Below, piece after piece: positions 10,901-21,938 of a stretch of 64,000 nucleotides of DNA. Source of the stretch: Triplophysa rosa (lineage: Eukaryota; Chordata; Actinopteri; Cypriniformes; Nemacheilidae); the NCBI RefSeq assembly GCF_024868665.1, contig NC_079893.1, positions 6,837,854-6,901,853 on the forward strand, in the 5' to 3' direction. The position numbers and the translations under genes were made by a program. Positions within the stretch are counted from its first letter, which is position 1; each line of letters starts with the position of its first letter. The notes beneath the pieces are model-generated. The model worked only from the letters and a program-made list of their open reading frames with translations, did no database searches and was not told where the DNA came from.

Positions 10901-13900
10901 AGTAGGGGTGTAACGATACTTCGTACTACGATATTTCGCGATGCAAAAATGTTACGATGCGCGTCGTAGAGAGATGGGGATATTTTACGATAAGTTTAAT
11001 TCTATTCGTTCAGCGGTCAAGACGCTACCTACTCTGCGCCAGCGCGTCACGTGTGCTTATCTCACGTATGCGGTAGAGAGAGAAGCACAAGACACAATCT
11101 GTGTCTCCAAGTGGTTTACAAAGCGTCATATTTTCCTTCACAATCGCCGTTAAAACACAGCAAACTTGAAGCGTGACTGCTGGCGAGTCACCCCGAAACT
11201 CATTACAAAGACAGCACAAAGGTTTTTAAATGCCAATGTTCATTTATCCGCTAACGTGAGCTGCTGCATAATGTGAAATGCAACATAAAGTAAGCCAAAA
11301 GAAACCAGCGCTGTTCCGATCAGAGAAGCGATGAAGTGAGTCGAACTGTATATTTAAAGATCGAATGACATTGCTTAAAAACAAGTATGTGATCTGCATG
11401 GTTGAAGAAATGTAATACAGTTTATGTAATGTCTTTTTGAAAGATTTTTCTCATTCATTGCTGTCTCAAGCAAAGACAGCGCAGCTTCAAAGAGACACGA
11501 GCCAATAGCGCTTGAGCGTGAGCTCTGTCAGAGCGTTTCATTGGTTGAATGTACTGAATGAACACGCCCTTCACTGAACGAATGAGTCAATTGAGTCAAA
11601 ATGAGACTGAATGAACTGCTACATGTTGTTCATGGTCTAATATTCTCTGTGTTACAACAATGCATATCCAGTAGTGTACTGAAAAATGAAGGTAATGACC
11701 TGGTTTAATTTAATTCCAAGGTAAAGTAAATTATGTCGAAACAGTTAAATCTTTGTATGGAACATTTAATTACACCAATTAAATGAGTTAATCCAGATAG
11801 ATTTTAGTAGACTAATATAATGTAGATTTCGTCGACTAAAAATAGACTAAAACTATGATAAATTGGGATGACTAAAACTAAATCTTAATTCTAATTTCAG
11901 TTAAGGCTTAAAATGTTAAAATTCTTTAACTTATTTTGTTGCACATACAACTTAATACTGAAATTGTTAATATTTTGAAAATAAATGTTATTTGAATTTC
12001 AGTTTCATTTTTGAATTTTGTTCAAAATACCGAGATGTGTATCGTATCGTGAGCTGAGTGTATCGTTACACCCCTAGTAGTCAGTGGTGGCCAAGAACTA
12101 GTTTCTAGTAACAGTAAATCTTCATCTGGACTCGAGAGGTCGAGCACATGAATCAGCAGTGTCTAGCTGTTACCATGGGAATGTTGGAATGTAGCTCTTG
12201 CCCTTGGGAGTTTGACCCTCACAGTGGGCTGCGGGGTGGTGGCTGGAAGCCATTGGCTGCTATCAAAGAATCCAAGCCAGCGTTGGCTTTGCTATATGTC
12301 GTTTACACATGACATTGCCAACAGGAAGCAAAGAGACCTTGCGTTTTTAGGGTGACATCTTTTATGCCAAACACATGCCTTATCTTTTCCAAGGGATCTA
12401 GTGACACTAAATAACTGAAGATACAGCAAATACTCCTGTAGCTCAATCGGTAGAGCATTGCGTCAGGTCATGGGTTCGATCTTAAAGGGATACTTCACCC
12501 AAAAATGAAAATTCTGTCTTCATTTACTCACCCTCAGCGTGTTCCTAACCTGTATAAATGTCTTTGTTCTGCTGAACACACAGGAAGATATTTGGAAGAA
12601 TGTCAGATCTCATTCTCCATTTGCTGCCATAGTAGGGAAAATAAATACTGGGAGTCAATGGAGTATAAGATCTGACATTCTTCCAAATATCTTGCTGTGT
12701 GTTCAGCAGAACAAAGAAATGTATACAGGTTAAGAACACGCTGAGGGTGAGTAAATGAAGACCGGATTTTCATTTTTGGGTGAAGTATACCTATTAGGAA
12801 CACACATAAAAAACGACATATTAAAAGCAAAAGCATCTTTTAAACGTTAATTAATTTATAAATGTAAATATCTTTTTCTCCGCAGAAACACCTTCCGTAT
12901 GATTGAGCAGGACGAGTTTGATATTGGCTCTAAACTGCACACCATCGTTCGTGGTGAAGACGAAGCCGCCATGGTGGAGTCCGTTGGTCTGGCGCTCGTA
13001 AAGCTCCCTGACGTGCTCCAGCGTCTCGCTCCCGACATTCTGCTGGTCCACGGCGACCGTTTCGATGCCCTCGCCTTGGCCACGGCAGCCGCTCTCATGA
13101 ACATTCGCATTTTGCACCTGGAGGGCGGAGAAGTCAGTGGGACGATCGACGATTCCATCCGCCACGCCATCTCCAAACTGGCACACTATCACGCCGTCTG
13201 CACGCTCTCGGCCGAGAGACACCTCATCTCCATGTGCGAAGATCACTCTCACATCTTATTGGCAGGCTGCCCGTCGTACGACAAGCTGCTGACCGCCCAC
13301 CAGCGAGACGATTACGCCGATATCATCAAGTCCTGGCTCGGTGAGTATTTCTGTAGTAGCTTCAACTCTGAACATTACATCAAAGCATCCAAAATGAAAG
13401 TCATTTACTATTTGTGTGGATTTGATTCTGTCCCGAACAGGCGATCATGTGCAGGAGCAGGATTATATCGTAGCTCTACAGCATCCTGTGACCACAGACA
13501 TCAAGAATTCCATTAAGATCTATGAGTTAATGCTGGACGCTCTCATCTCCTTCAACAAGAAGGCTCTCATACTCTTCCCCAATATAGACGCAGGTCAGCT
13601 CTTTCTGTCATCGTTTCTGTTTTTCTTTATCGGACCACGATTACACCTGGTATTGAAGGGATGGTTCACTCAAAAATGAAAATTCTGTCATCATTTACTC
13701 ACGCTCTTGTCATTTCAAACCTGAATGACTTTCTTTCTTCTGCAGAACGCAAAAGGAGTTTTAAAGAATGTTGGTAACCAAACAATGGCGGTACCCATGA
13801 ACTTGAATGGGTTTTGTGTTCATGCAATAGAAGCGAATGGATACCGCCATTGTTCGGTTACCAACATTCTTATCTTCTTTTGTGTTAAGAGTGTGGTTGG

Positions 13901-16900
13901 AACACCCAGTTATTGCTTCCTGGATAATTCCATTTACAATAAAGGCATTTGTGACCATCAGTGGCTTTATCGGCATTGAATGAAATCTTGCAAGGACACC
14001 AAACACAGACAGAACAGTCAGGGTTTGTTTTGAACATGTTAATGAAAAGCAGATACTACTATTCTATAGTCAAAACAGAGATGCTTTTGCTTTGTTGGAA
14101 CATAAAACCTGTTTAGAGAAACTCAAGGTTCGAACCGGCAACCTTCTGGTCACGAGTCTGACTCTCTAACCATTAGAGAGTCGCTACAGTAGCAACAGCA
14201 GCCTGTTTAATTCTGGCTCAGGATTTGGTGCAGAAAATGAACTTAAGTGGACAAAACTGTAGAACATGGTCCCTATAATGCCATACCGTTGTGTTTGTCT
14301 CCTGTAGGCAGTAAAGAGATGGTTCGTGTCATGAGGAGGAAAGGAGTCGAACAGCACCCAAACTTCCGAGCAGTCAAGCACGTTCCATTCGATCAGTTCA
14401 TCCAACTGGTGGCTCACGCTGGCTGTATGATCGGGAACAGCAGCTGCGGTGTACGAGAGGCTGGAGCGTTCGGGACACCTGTTATTAACCTGGGAACTCG
14501 CCAGACGGGTCGAGAGACGGGTGAGATGAGATACAAACGCCATCATATGATGAAAGTTTCAATGCTCTCTGTTGTTTGTTTAGTGATGTGGATCATTTTA
14601 TAAATAGCGGAGGGGGAGGGGCATGTGCTTAGAACTTCCTGTTTGAAAAACAGTTTTAAAAATTCTTCTAATATTGCTGAAAGTTACACACCTTAAATTA
14701 CGCATAATTGCTGACTAGACTTTTATTGTAGTTTTGATGGGATCAAAGACTTTCTAGGAAGGATCCTCAGTAGTTACATTTGTGTCCCGTGGAATAGGCA
14801 GGACACATTTATTGTTCTGATTGTTATTTGTTGTTTATTGTTATAGTTTTGATGAACCAGTTTTGCTAATTTATGATATTGTGACAACAGGCGAAAATGT
14901 TCTTCATGTACGGGATGCAGACACGCATAACAAAATCTTCCATGCCCTGGAACTACAGTTTGGAAAGCGCTACCCATGGTAATGAGCTCTCTTTGTTCAA
15001 GGATTAGTTCAGGCTAAAAAATCCCATTCTCATGTTGTTTGACAGCCGTCAAACAATAAGAGTACGTTTACATGATAAAAAACGGAAAAGTTTTTTCCTT
15101 CGCGGTTTTGAAAAATTTCACGTAAACACATTTACATGGATCCGGGATAACAAATAAAAACGATATATTATGCATGCCAGGCCAGTGGATGGCGCTGTTG
15201 CGCTATAAAGAAACCCTACGTGGTTGCGCACATCTGCATACACTGTTTTAATCTAAAAGCGCTTTTAATACATTTTGTCGGCGTGTATGTGTGTTTATAG
15301 TAGTGCGCATATAAATACTATTTCTGTGCTGGTTGTAGTGGTGTAGTAAATCTACTTTTTGCTGGTGAAATGATAATAAGCATGTCACGTGGCACAAACA
15401 TGCAGCATGGATGCTGCCATTATTGTTTGGGGAATATTCGCTCATGCCTACAGACTGAACGTGTAATACGCATGCGTATGATGTCATCTTTTTAGAAAAC
15501 GCCGCCTTCAGAGTTTACACGGAAACGATAATGCTGTCGTTTTCAAAAACGTACACTTTAAGACCAAAAGTTTGCGTTTGCAGTCCCCCAAAACGCCGTT
15601 TTCGTGAAAATGAACAGCCAAAACGCATCAAACGTTTTTTTGTTTTTAAAAAGGCTTAAAACGGTCTCGTGTAAACGGCCTCTAAGAAGAAATTATTATT
15701 TAAACATTTTTTTTAACAAAAACTGTGAAATTTAAGTAGATTATTACTCCGTATCTTCCACAGAAGAATGTCAGTCATACTTTATTTTTTTAGTTGTTTC
15801 GCTTGAATTTTTACTGTTTCTTTATGAAGTTTAACATGCTGAATGCGAAAATTACAACTTTTTTTTATTATCGACGGAAAATGTTTTCACACATTTATAC
15901 ATTTCGGAATTATTACAAGGAAATTACAAGATGCTGGCACAGCACTGAGCTCAAAACAACATATATATATATATACGATATATGGTATATTAATGATATA
16001 AGCTAAGCTCAAAATTTTCTTGAACTAAATATACACTAAAACATTGATGCTACATAAAAATAAATATTACCACAACAATTAGCACGACAGAATAGTACAA
16101 GAACTATAAAAAGGTCAGGCAAAAAAAAAAGTGTTACACTGTGTTAATGATAAGCTCAAAATTTACTTGAGCTACTGTAAAGAAATATACACCAAAAGAT
16201 TGATGCTACCTAAAAAGAATATTAGCACAATTATTAGCAGCACAGAATTGTACAAGAACTATAAAAAGGGCAGGCGAAACAAAAATGTGTTACTCTGTGA
16301 TATTAACATTACCCATTGAGGCAATGCTATAATACGGTTGTATCTGTTAACAATTTGTTAACGCATTAGCTAACATAAACTAACAATGAACAGAATATCT
16401 GGATATACAGTATGGTCCGTAACGTGTACTCTGTGTTCTGCCCACTAGCTCCAAGATCTATGGTGACGGAAATGCAGTCCAACGCATTTTGAAGTTCATG
16501 CAGACTATTAACCTCTCTGAGCCGCTTCAGAAGAAGTTTTGTTTCCCGCCAGTGAAGGACTGCATCTGCCAAGACATCGACCACATTCTGGAGACTCAGA
16601 GCGCTCTTGCTGTCGACCTAGGGGGAACCAACCTGCGTGTGGCAATCATAAGTATGAAGGTACGCTGAGGCTTCTTTAGGACATGACGTTAGCCATGAAG
16701 CCATTTCTTATTACACCTATATTTTGTTGCGACACTGTGTGCATGCGTGTGCGTGTGTGTGTTTGTTTGTGTGTTTGTTGAAATATGTACTTTATGTCGT
16801 AGGATATGCCAGTTTGTCTATCAATATTTTAATCTGAAATGTTAGAACTCAGTTTGTTTAACAAGCAGAAGTAGGTTTAATCAGGGGGTGTGTAATCTGT

Positions 16901-19900
16901 TCTGGAAGTTAGTTTAGTTCACTTTACACTTCATACACTGTTATGTAATCACAACACTTTGTAATTGTAAAGAGTTGGGTTTTGAACACACAATTTATAC
17001 ATTTCAAAAAATTGAAAAGTGTTTATTCATGTATGTCTGACTGTGTTTGTTTTTCAGGGCAAATTGGTCAAGAAGTACATCCAGTTGAATCCAAAGACAT
17101 TTGAGGAGAGGATAGAGCTCATTCTCACCATGTGCAAGCAGGCCATGGCTGACGCTGTTCACCTCAACTGCAGGATTCTGGGAGTCGGTGCGTCTGCGTT
17201 TCTCTTCGTTCCTTTTGTTTGACCTCCTTATTTATTCATTTATTCATTTTATTGTGTTTGTTTCAGGCGTGAGCACAGGGGGCCGTGTCAACCCGCAGGA
17301 CGGCGTGGTCCTTCACTCCACCAAGCTGATAAACGAGTGGAGTTCTGTGAACATCCGTACACCGCTCTCCAGCGCCCTCCACCTGCCTGTATGGGTTGAC
17401 AATGACGGGAACTGCGCAGCGCTCGCTGAGAGGAAATTTGGTGACGGGAAGGGCGTGGAGAACTTTGTCACCATTATTACTGGAACCGGTCAGTTTCCTT
17501 TTTTAAAATAATTTTCCTATTGCTAAGGTGACGGTGAGGAAGTGGGATCTGCCTTTACTTTAAAAAGAGCTGTATGACAGGTCATACCGGTAAAGCGGGT
17601 TAGCGCATAGTCTTTAATTTGTTATACAGCTGCCTACCGCTTTACGTAGGAGGGTTTTTTAAGGAAAGTTTTGGTTTAATATAAGAAGTACATTGCAGAA
17701 GTATTAGGAAAACACTTTTAATTCTGAGACCATAGCTTGTATAACCAGACTGCAGGTTAGGAATTCAATTCATCAAATTAACTTTTTTCTTGTCACTAAA
17801 TCTTTAACCGTTTCTCCAATCCTATATGTGTAGTTAGCGCCTTATACCAGATTTATTATAGTTTTGTTGTAGTTTTACTGATATTTTGAATGAGCTTTTA
17901 TTTTCATATTTTTAGTTTTCATGTTCATTTTAGTTTTATTTCTAGCAATTTTGTTTTGTGCTTTTATTTTATTATTTATTTGTTTGTTTTATAGACGTTT
18001 TATCAGCGACAGACGTTATGTGGCCCAAACTTAACTTCCGGTAGAACTGTTGAGTAGTTTTCATTTAATTTAATACAATTCATTTACTATAAAATATTAG
18101 TATGAATTAATATTATTCCAAATTAAATGTAAAATAAATTGTTATATTAGAACTAAACACAGAGCGGAAGTTAACTTCGAGCCAGGCACTTGCTTCCGAT
18201 GAAACAGTCTTTAAGTTACATTTATTTTTTTATCTCGCTTTTGTTTTGTTTAGTTTTTATTGTATTAACTCAATTTAGTTTTTTTTATAATATGTAAGCA
18301 AATATTTATTTGATTTTAATTTAACAGAAATGTTTTAATAGTTTTAAAATATTAAATGTTCACCAAATCCTTAATATTTTTGTGTTTTCATTGTTTTTTT
18401 TATAATTATCAATAGTTCATTTATTTCCTTATCATTTCCTCCGTGTCTCTGTATCATTTCCTCCGTGTCTTAAAATATATACACTTATTATTTCCATAGC
18501 TATTTATGATCAGAAATAAGTCACAGTGACGCACAGCAAAATAAATAACATATTTTAGATAAATATTATATTATAAATATTTTAATAAACCGAAATATAT
18601 AAAATTATTCTTTTCCCACTAATGGATAGATTCTACATTCCTTTTAGATTACACACATCTAATGTGTAGCAGTGTACAAAAAATGGCATATAGTAAGCCT
18701 GAAATTACAATATTTATTTATTCTATTTGACAAACCTGTTTGTAATTTAGTTTATCATTTTTTTCTATCTCTGTGTGTGTAGGAATCGGAGGTGGCATTA
18801 TCCAGCACAACGAACTGATTCACGGCAGCACGTTTTGTGCTGCAGAACTGGGGCACATCGTGGTCTCTCTGGACGGACCAGAATGCACATGTGGCAGCCA
18901 CGGCTGTATAGAAGCCTATTCGTCAGGCCATGCCCTGCAGAGAGAGGCTAAGAAACTGCACGACGGTAAGATGAGCAGACGCATTCTCATACAATAAACC
19001 TCGCCAACCCTGACATTCCTGTTTCGCAAAAGTTTCCTTACAGCTGATACCAATGTGGCTCAAATTGTCGTTTGTAAAACGTCATGTTTAACAATGATGT
19101 AAAACCCTTGTGTTGTGTTCCATGTGCTTGCGTAATCTCTGTCATTGTTTAACATACCAAAACTCAAAATGAAAACACTTGAAAATTCTCTGAAATCTCA
19201 GATTTAACGCAAGCCTTTATCTATTCAGTCTTTAAAGGACAAACACACCTTACCCTGAGGAAGGGATCAGATGGCATATTTGTTAGTTGAGTTGTAGTTG
19301 TAGTTACACTACAACCCTTGCCACATTTTTCAGTAGCAGAACAGTAGCTTTTTAGTTACTATGTTTTATAACAAGTAACAGTGTTAACAAACAAAGTTTT
19401 TTTTAGCCATCAGGAGAAGCAGTCAAGTTCTAAAATGAACAAAAAAGGTTGTCCTACTGTAGCTTTTTGTGTAACTTTCTTGTCAAAGAACACTGGATCT
19501 CTATCAGAATCGATTTACAATAGAAATGTCTTGGTGTATCTGAAGAAATGTGTTTTTTAAAAGCTTGTGTTGTATTTACACGTTTCTTGCATGTTTAATG
19601 ACAGCGGACCTGCTGTTGGTGGATGGAATGTCTTTGAACAACAAAGAACAGGTGACTGCTGTTCATCTTATCAATGCTGCCCAATACGGCAACTCCAAAG
19701 CTGAGAGCATACTTCACACAGGTACGACAGACTATGTTTCGATTAAAAAAAGCACGTATTTGACAACATTTTATTTAGTTACTTTGACCCAGAAACCTAT
19801 TTTAGGTTTGGTTTACCTAAGGAAAAAATGTACTTAATATATTTGTACTCCTGACTGCTATTGGAGATAGAATCTTGAAAATGTTGGCTCTCTTAAACAT

Positions 19901-20620
19901 TTTCTGTAGAGAAAATGGGCTCTAAATCGGAGTTATTATTGTACTTTTATTAATATTTTGATTTGGCTTTGATTTTTATATTTGTAGTTTTTGTTCTTTT
20001 TATTTTTAAGAATGTTGTAATGTACGTTAGTCATTTTTTATTTTGATATATAATTTTTTTTTTCAAAACTTATTTCAGTTTATTCCTGAGGCAACATTTC
20101 TTATTTTCGTTTGGTGTAATATTTTCAGATAATATTTAGGACAATATTTTCTGCAATACTTTTCAATAAACAGTAATATCTTAATAGTTTTGGTTTTAGT
20201 GAACTATAATAGCATTGCTCCAAACTATTTTTTGACAGACTCGATATAGAAATATCAATTAAATTGCTACATTAAATGGCATTAAATAATTGTTTGTTTC
20301 AATAATTTCTTATAACTTCATTATAACACTACATTGTGTTATAAACAAAAGCACTGATAGTCCTTCTCTTCTTTGTCATACCAGCTGGTACTGCCCTCGG
20401 TCTGGGCATTGTAAACATCCTGCACATGGTCAACCCATCTCTGGTGATCCTGTCTGGCGTTTTGGCAAAGCACTACGAAAATCAAGTTCGGCAAGTCATT
20501 AGTCATCGCTCCCTTCTCTCGGTGCAGGAGACTAAGGTTGTGGTGTCCAGCCTCGAGGACCCCGCTCTACTTGGGGCTGCTAGCATGGTGCTGGACTACA
20601 CCACCCGCCGTACCTGCTGA
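4872..20620 (+). CDS. gne: Bifunctional UDP-GlcNAc 2-epimerase / ManNAc kinase
   Basis: This cytosolic enzyme starts sialic-acid synthesis: UDP-GlcNAc to ManNAc, then ManNAc to ManNAc-6-phosphate. Coding exons: 4872-4901, 10361-10569, 12886-13340, 13441-13593, 14308-14520, 14891-14978, 16449-16659, 17058-17187, 17267-17488, 18783-18965, 19605-19721, 20385-20620. All junctions are GT-AG and in phase. They give 748 aa from the exon-1 ATG, or 725 aa from the ATG at 10400 (human forms 753 and 722). The epimerase domain fills the N-terminal half. Arg289 and Arg292, matching the human CMP-sialic-acid feedback residues 263 and 266, are kept. The kinase domain begins near the DLGGT phosphate loop (439-443), has the catalytic Asp543 in DNDGN, and has zinc ligands His595, Cys605, Cys607 and Cys612. 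nans follows on the same strand. Introns hold many transposons. The identity is secure; the exact transcription starts are not. Confidence 0.96.
5822..6499. mobile_element. hAT-type non-autonomous element (678 bp)
   Basis: The ends are TAGGGCTGTCAAACG on the left and CGTTTGACAGCACAG on the right, an imperfect inverted pair sharing GCTGTCAAACG. An exact 8-bp duplication ATTTTAAT flanks it (5814-5821 and 6500-6507). It contains no long reading frame. It lies in gne intron 1. Related ends with the 'gattaatcgc' motif occur at 7426 and 8376. Confidence 0.85.
6618..7064. mobile_element. Possible DNA transposon remnant
   Basis: CCCGGTTAACCG near 6619-6632 faces its inverted counterpart CGGTTAACCGGG near 7048-7060. 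The 447-bp interval has no coding capacity I recognise; a 72-codon minus-strand frame overlaps its right end but resembles nothing known to me. No target duplication was resolved, so this call rests on the inverted ends alone. Confidence 0.35.
7426..7475. mobile_element. Truncated hAT-type terminus
   Basis: TAGTGCTGTCAATCGATTAA and a following 'gattaatcgc' match the ends of the element at 5822-6499. No opposite end was found, so it looks like a one-sided fragment in gne intron 1. Confidence 0.4.
7949..8010. repeat. (TA)n microsatellite
   Basis: Alternating TA with one short interruption near 7985 runs for about 60 bp in gne intron 1. Confidence 0.95.
8374..8677. mobile_element. Foldback MITE with 'gattaatcgc' arms
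   Basis: The left end (gactgttaaacgattaatc) and right end (gattaatcgttaaacagcc) are near-complementary. The inner parts also pair, for example 'tttataaacacatac' near 8461 against 'gtatgtgtttataaatac' near 8569. The whole 300-bp unit can fold back on itself. It lies in gne intron 1 and has no reading frame. A clean target duplication was not found. Confidence 0.65.
8831..10055 (-). mobile_element. Complete Tc1/mariner-type transposon
   Basis: The element is 1225 bp. Its first and last 30 bp (8831-8860 and 10026-10055, both starting TACACTCACC) are exact inverted copies. TA dinucleotides flank it (8829-8830 and 10056-10057), as expected for Tc1/mariner insertion. It carries one uninterrupted transposase gene on the minus strand. 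Perfect ends plus an open frame point to a young insertion. It sits in gne intron 1, opposite to gne transcription. Confidence 0.93.
8865..9905 (-). CDS. Tc1/mariner-type transposase, D,D36E
   Basis: This 346-aa transposase would bind the terminal repeats and cut and paste the element at TA sites in the nucleus. Residues about 1-60 look like a helix-turn-helix DNA-binding region ([20 protein letters not shown]), followed by a second basic helical stretch to about 125. The DDE catalytic core shows Asp155 in WSDESRF, Asp246 in QQDNAPCH and Glu283 in [12 protein letters not shown] count 36 residues between the last two, against 34 in standard Tc1 enzymes. No stop or frameshift interrupts the frame, and the length is typical of the superfamily. 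It lies between perfect terminal repeats. Transcription from an internal promoter is possible but not visible. The family call is firm; current activity is inference. Confidence 0.93.
   Translation of the reverse strand: MGKKGDLSNFERGMVVGARRAGLSISQSAQLLGFSRTTISRVYKEWCEKGKTSSMRQSCGRKCLVDARGQRRMGRLIQADRRATLTEITTRYNRGMQQSICEATTRTTLRQMGYNSRRPHRVPLISTTNRKKRLQFARAHQNWTVEDWKNVAWSDESRFLLRHSNGRVRIWRKQNENMDPSCLVTTVQAGGGGVMVWGMFSWHTLGPLVPIGHRLNATAYLSIVSDHVHPFMTTMYPSSNGYFQQDNAPCHKARIISNWFLEHDNEFTVLEWPPQSPDLNPIEHLWDVVERELRALDVHPTNLHQLQDAILSIWANISKECFQHLVESMPRRIKAVLKAKGGQTPY
10605..12104. repeat. Foldback MITE split by a hAT insertion
   Basis: The left part (10605-10902) begins with the common 'cacccaaaaatgaaaattct' arm and continues through 'gaacacagagaaagatattt'. 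The right part (12077-12104, gtggccaagaact) matches the inner arm of the same repeat family. Between them lies a hAT element with its own target duplication, so this copy was present first and was then split. It lies in gne intron 2. Confidence 0.7.
10903..12076. mobile_element. Nested hAT-type element (1174 bp)
   Basis: Both ends read TAGGGGTGTAACGATAC on their own strand, a 17-bp perfect terminal inverted repeat. An exact 8-bp target duplication GTAGTCAG flanks it (10895-10902 and 12077-12084). It is inserted inside an older foldback MITE in gne intron 2. No transposase frame is present (the longest frame is about 70 codons), so it depends on an enzyme made elsewhere. Confidence 0.88.
12432..12478 (+). 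repeat. tRNA-like SINE fragment
   Basis: 'tgtagctcaatcggtagagc' matches a tRNA D-arm with box A, and 'gggttcgatc' matches the T-arm box B. The spacing between them is too short for a complete tRNA, and no paired acceptor stem is present. This is a tRNA-derived repeat piece, not a functional tRNA gene. It abuts the MITE starting at 12482. Confidence 0.55.
12482..12796. repeat. Foldback MITE copy
   Basis: The arms 'aaagggatacttcacccaaa' and, inverted, 'catttttgggtgaagtatac' pair over about 130 bp. Its right edge ends about 90 bp before the acceptor of gne exon 3. Confidence 0.85.
13659..13888. repeat. Truncated foldback MITE copy
   Basis: 'ggttcactcaaaaatgaaaa' begins the left arm. The inner arms 'aatgttggtaaccaaacaat' and 'attgttcggttaccaacatt' are near-complementary. 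The outer right arm is missing after 'ttcttttgtgtt'. It lies in gne intron 4. Confidence 0.75.
14104..14195 (-). repeat. tRNA-like SINE piece, minus strand
   Basis: Read on the minus strand it contains GGTTCGAACC, a perfect box B, preceded by 'aatggttagagagtcagact', which resembles a tRNA D-arm region. It lacks a closed cloverleaf, so a SINE head is likelier than a tRNA gene. It is in gne intron 4. Confidence 0.5.
15059..15685. mobile_element. Probable DNA transposon with short inverted ends
   Basis: The left end GAGTACGTTTACATG and the right end GTGTAAACGGCCTC form an imperfect inverted pair (cgtttaca/tgtaaacg). The right half is rich in 'aaaacg' words. No reading frame and no clear target duplication were found. 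It lies in gne intron 6. Confidence 0.45.
15998..16305. repeat. Tandem duplication of a ~150-bp unit
   Basis: The segment 'ataagctaagctcaaaattt' through 'aaaaaggtcaggc' (about 15998-16125) is followed by a second copy, 'gataagctcaaaatttactt' through 'aaaaagggcaggc' (about 16148-16275). The copies differ at scattered bases. It sits about 150-450 bp upstream of gne exon 7. Confidence 0.8.
18010..18200 (+). repeat. Interspersed repeat, copy 1
   Basis: Inverted short ends 'aacttccggtag' and 'cggaagttaacttcg' bound an AT-rich core in gne intron 9. A diverged copy in opposite orientation lies at 54731-54920. The terminal 'ACTTCCGG/CCGGAAGT' words suggest a small non-autonomous DNA element. Confidence 0.6.
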
Positions 20621-21461
20621 GAAAAAGCAAGAACCAATCATGTAGACTTTTGGGACTGAGGGCCAATCACATGTTGTGCCATTTGCTAAGCCCGTAATGA
20701 CTTTTTAAAGGCTGATGTTGGTTTTTATTTGTCTTGTTTTCATGTTTGTGATAGAACGGATATGTCCGTCTTCCTGCAGTCACAAGCAGGTGCTGTTATA
20801 TTTGGGATCAAACACCTAATGAAAGTTGTGTCATTTTAAAGATTAAATTATGAAGAAAGATTCTTTTTTTGTAATTTTTTGTATTTAATGTGGACTTTAC
20901 CATAGGTACTGGGACAATCTCTTTATTGCTTTCAATCTTGTACATTTCTCCCTCACACACAGGCAGTACATGTCTTCCTTGTTTGCGCCTTATGCTGTTG
21001 CCAAATCTGTCTTTTGTCAGCATCATGTTTTGAAAATGCTTACTTGTCATCCAGCTGAATGAAAGAAAATACATTGCTGTTTGTTCAGTATGTTTACTCT
21101 AATTTAATATTTAATTTTCGTCTCAAGAAAGCTGTAAAAAAACCTTTTCAAAAACAGTGGTCTTATGACTATAAATGCTGCTAGCTTCCCTCATATCAGA
21201 TCTTAGCTTTATATCTCTTATAGAAGAGGGACTGTAGGATGGTTGCATTCAGTCTTGCCAAAAGTGGAAGTATAAACTTGTGTTTGATTTATTATATAAA
21301 ACAATTACTGACCTTTTTGCTTTACTTGTACATTATGAATTAACCACTACAAGGATTCATAGATATTAATATAAAAAGGTTTTGTTTAACTTTTTTATTT
21401 GTTTATTGTTTTATCTTCATAACATTTTCTTTTTCTGTTTCTCTGAAAGTGTTTATTTTTA

Positions 21462-21467
21462 AATAAA
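21462..21467 (+). terminator. gne: gne polyadenylation signal (candidate)
   Basis: AATAAA lies 842 bp after the gne stop codon, just before a foldback MITE begins at about 21520. It would give an 0.85-kb 3' UTR. Earlier, weaker variants could also serve. Confidence 0.45.
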
Positions 21468-21519
21468 CTCATTTAGATACTATAAAGATTAAGTTGTATT
21501 GATTGAAACGATTACACCC

Positions 21520-21938
21520 TTAAAGGGATACTTCACCCAAATGAATATTCTGTCATCATTTACTCACCTTCGAGTTGTTCCAAATCTGTATAAATTTCTT
21601 TGTTCTGATGAACACAGAGAAAGATATTTGGAAGAATGCCTATAACCGAACAGATCTTGGCTCCCCATTGACTCCCATAGTAGGAAAAAATACTTAAGCA
21701 TTTTTTTTTTGTTATGTTGAACACAAAAAATACATTTTGAAGATTGTAGGACAGCAAACAGTTCTGGGGCACTTTTGACTACCATTGTGTTTTTTTCCTA
21801 TTATTGTAGTCAATGGGGGGTAAAATCTGTCTGGTTGTAAGAATTCTTCCAAATATCTTTCTCTGTGTTCATCGGAACAACTCGAAGGTGAGTAAATGAT
21901 GACAGAATTTTCATTTTTGTGTGAAATATCCCTTTAAG
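21520..21938. repeat. Foldback MITE copy, nearly complete
   Basis: The outer arms 'ttaaagggatacttcaccca' and 'tgaaatatccctttaa' and the inner arms (for example 'agatatttggaagaatgcct' against 'agaattcttccaaatatctt') pair along the whole 419 bp. It lies between gne and nans. Confidence 0.9.

Noticed and set aside
10903..12076. A solo LTR or retroviral remnant
   Set aside because: The ends are inverted, not direct, and the 8-bp duplication fits a hAT DNA transposon; no retroviral genes are present.
12432..12478. A tRNA gene
   Set aside because: Box A and box B words are present, but the anticodon region is too short and there is no acceptor stem, so it is a SINE fragment.
12851..13252. Minus-strand open frames of 133 and 106 codons
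   Set aside because: They are shadows of gne exon 3 on the opposite strand.
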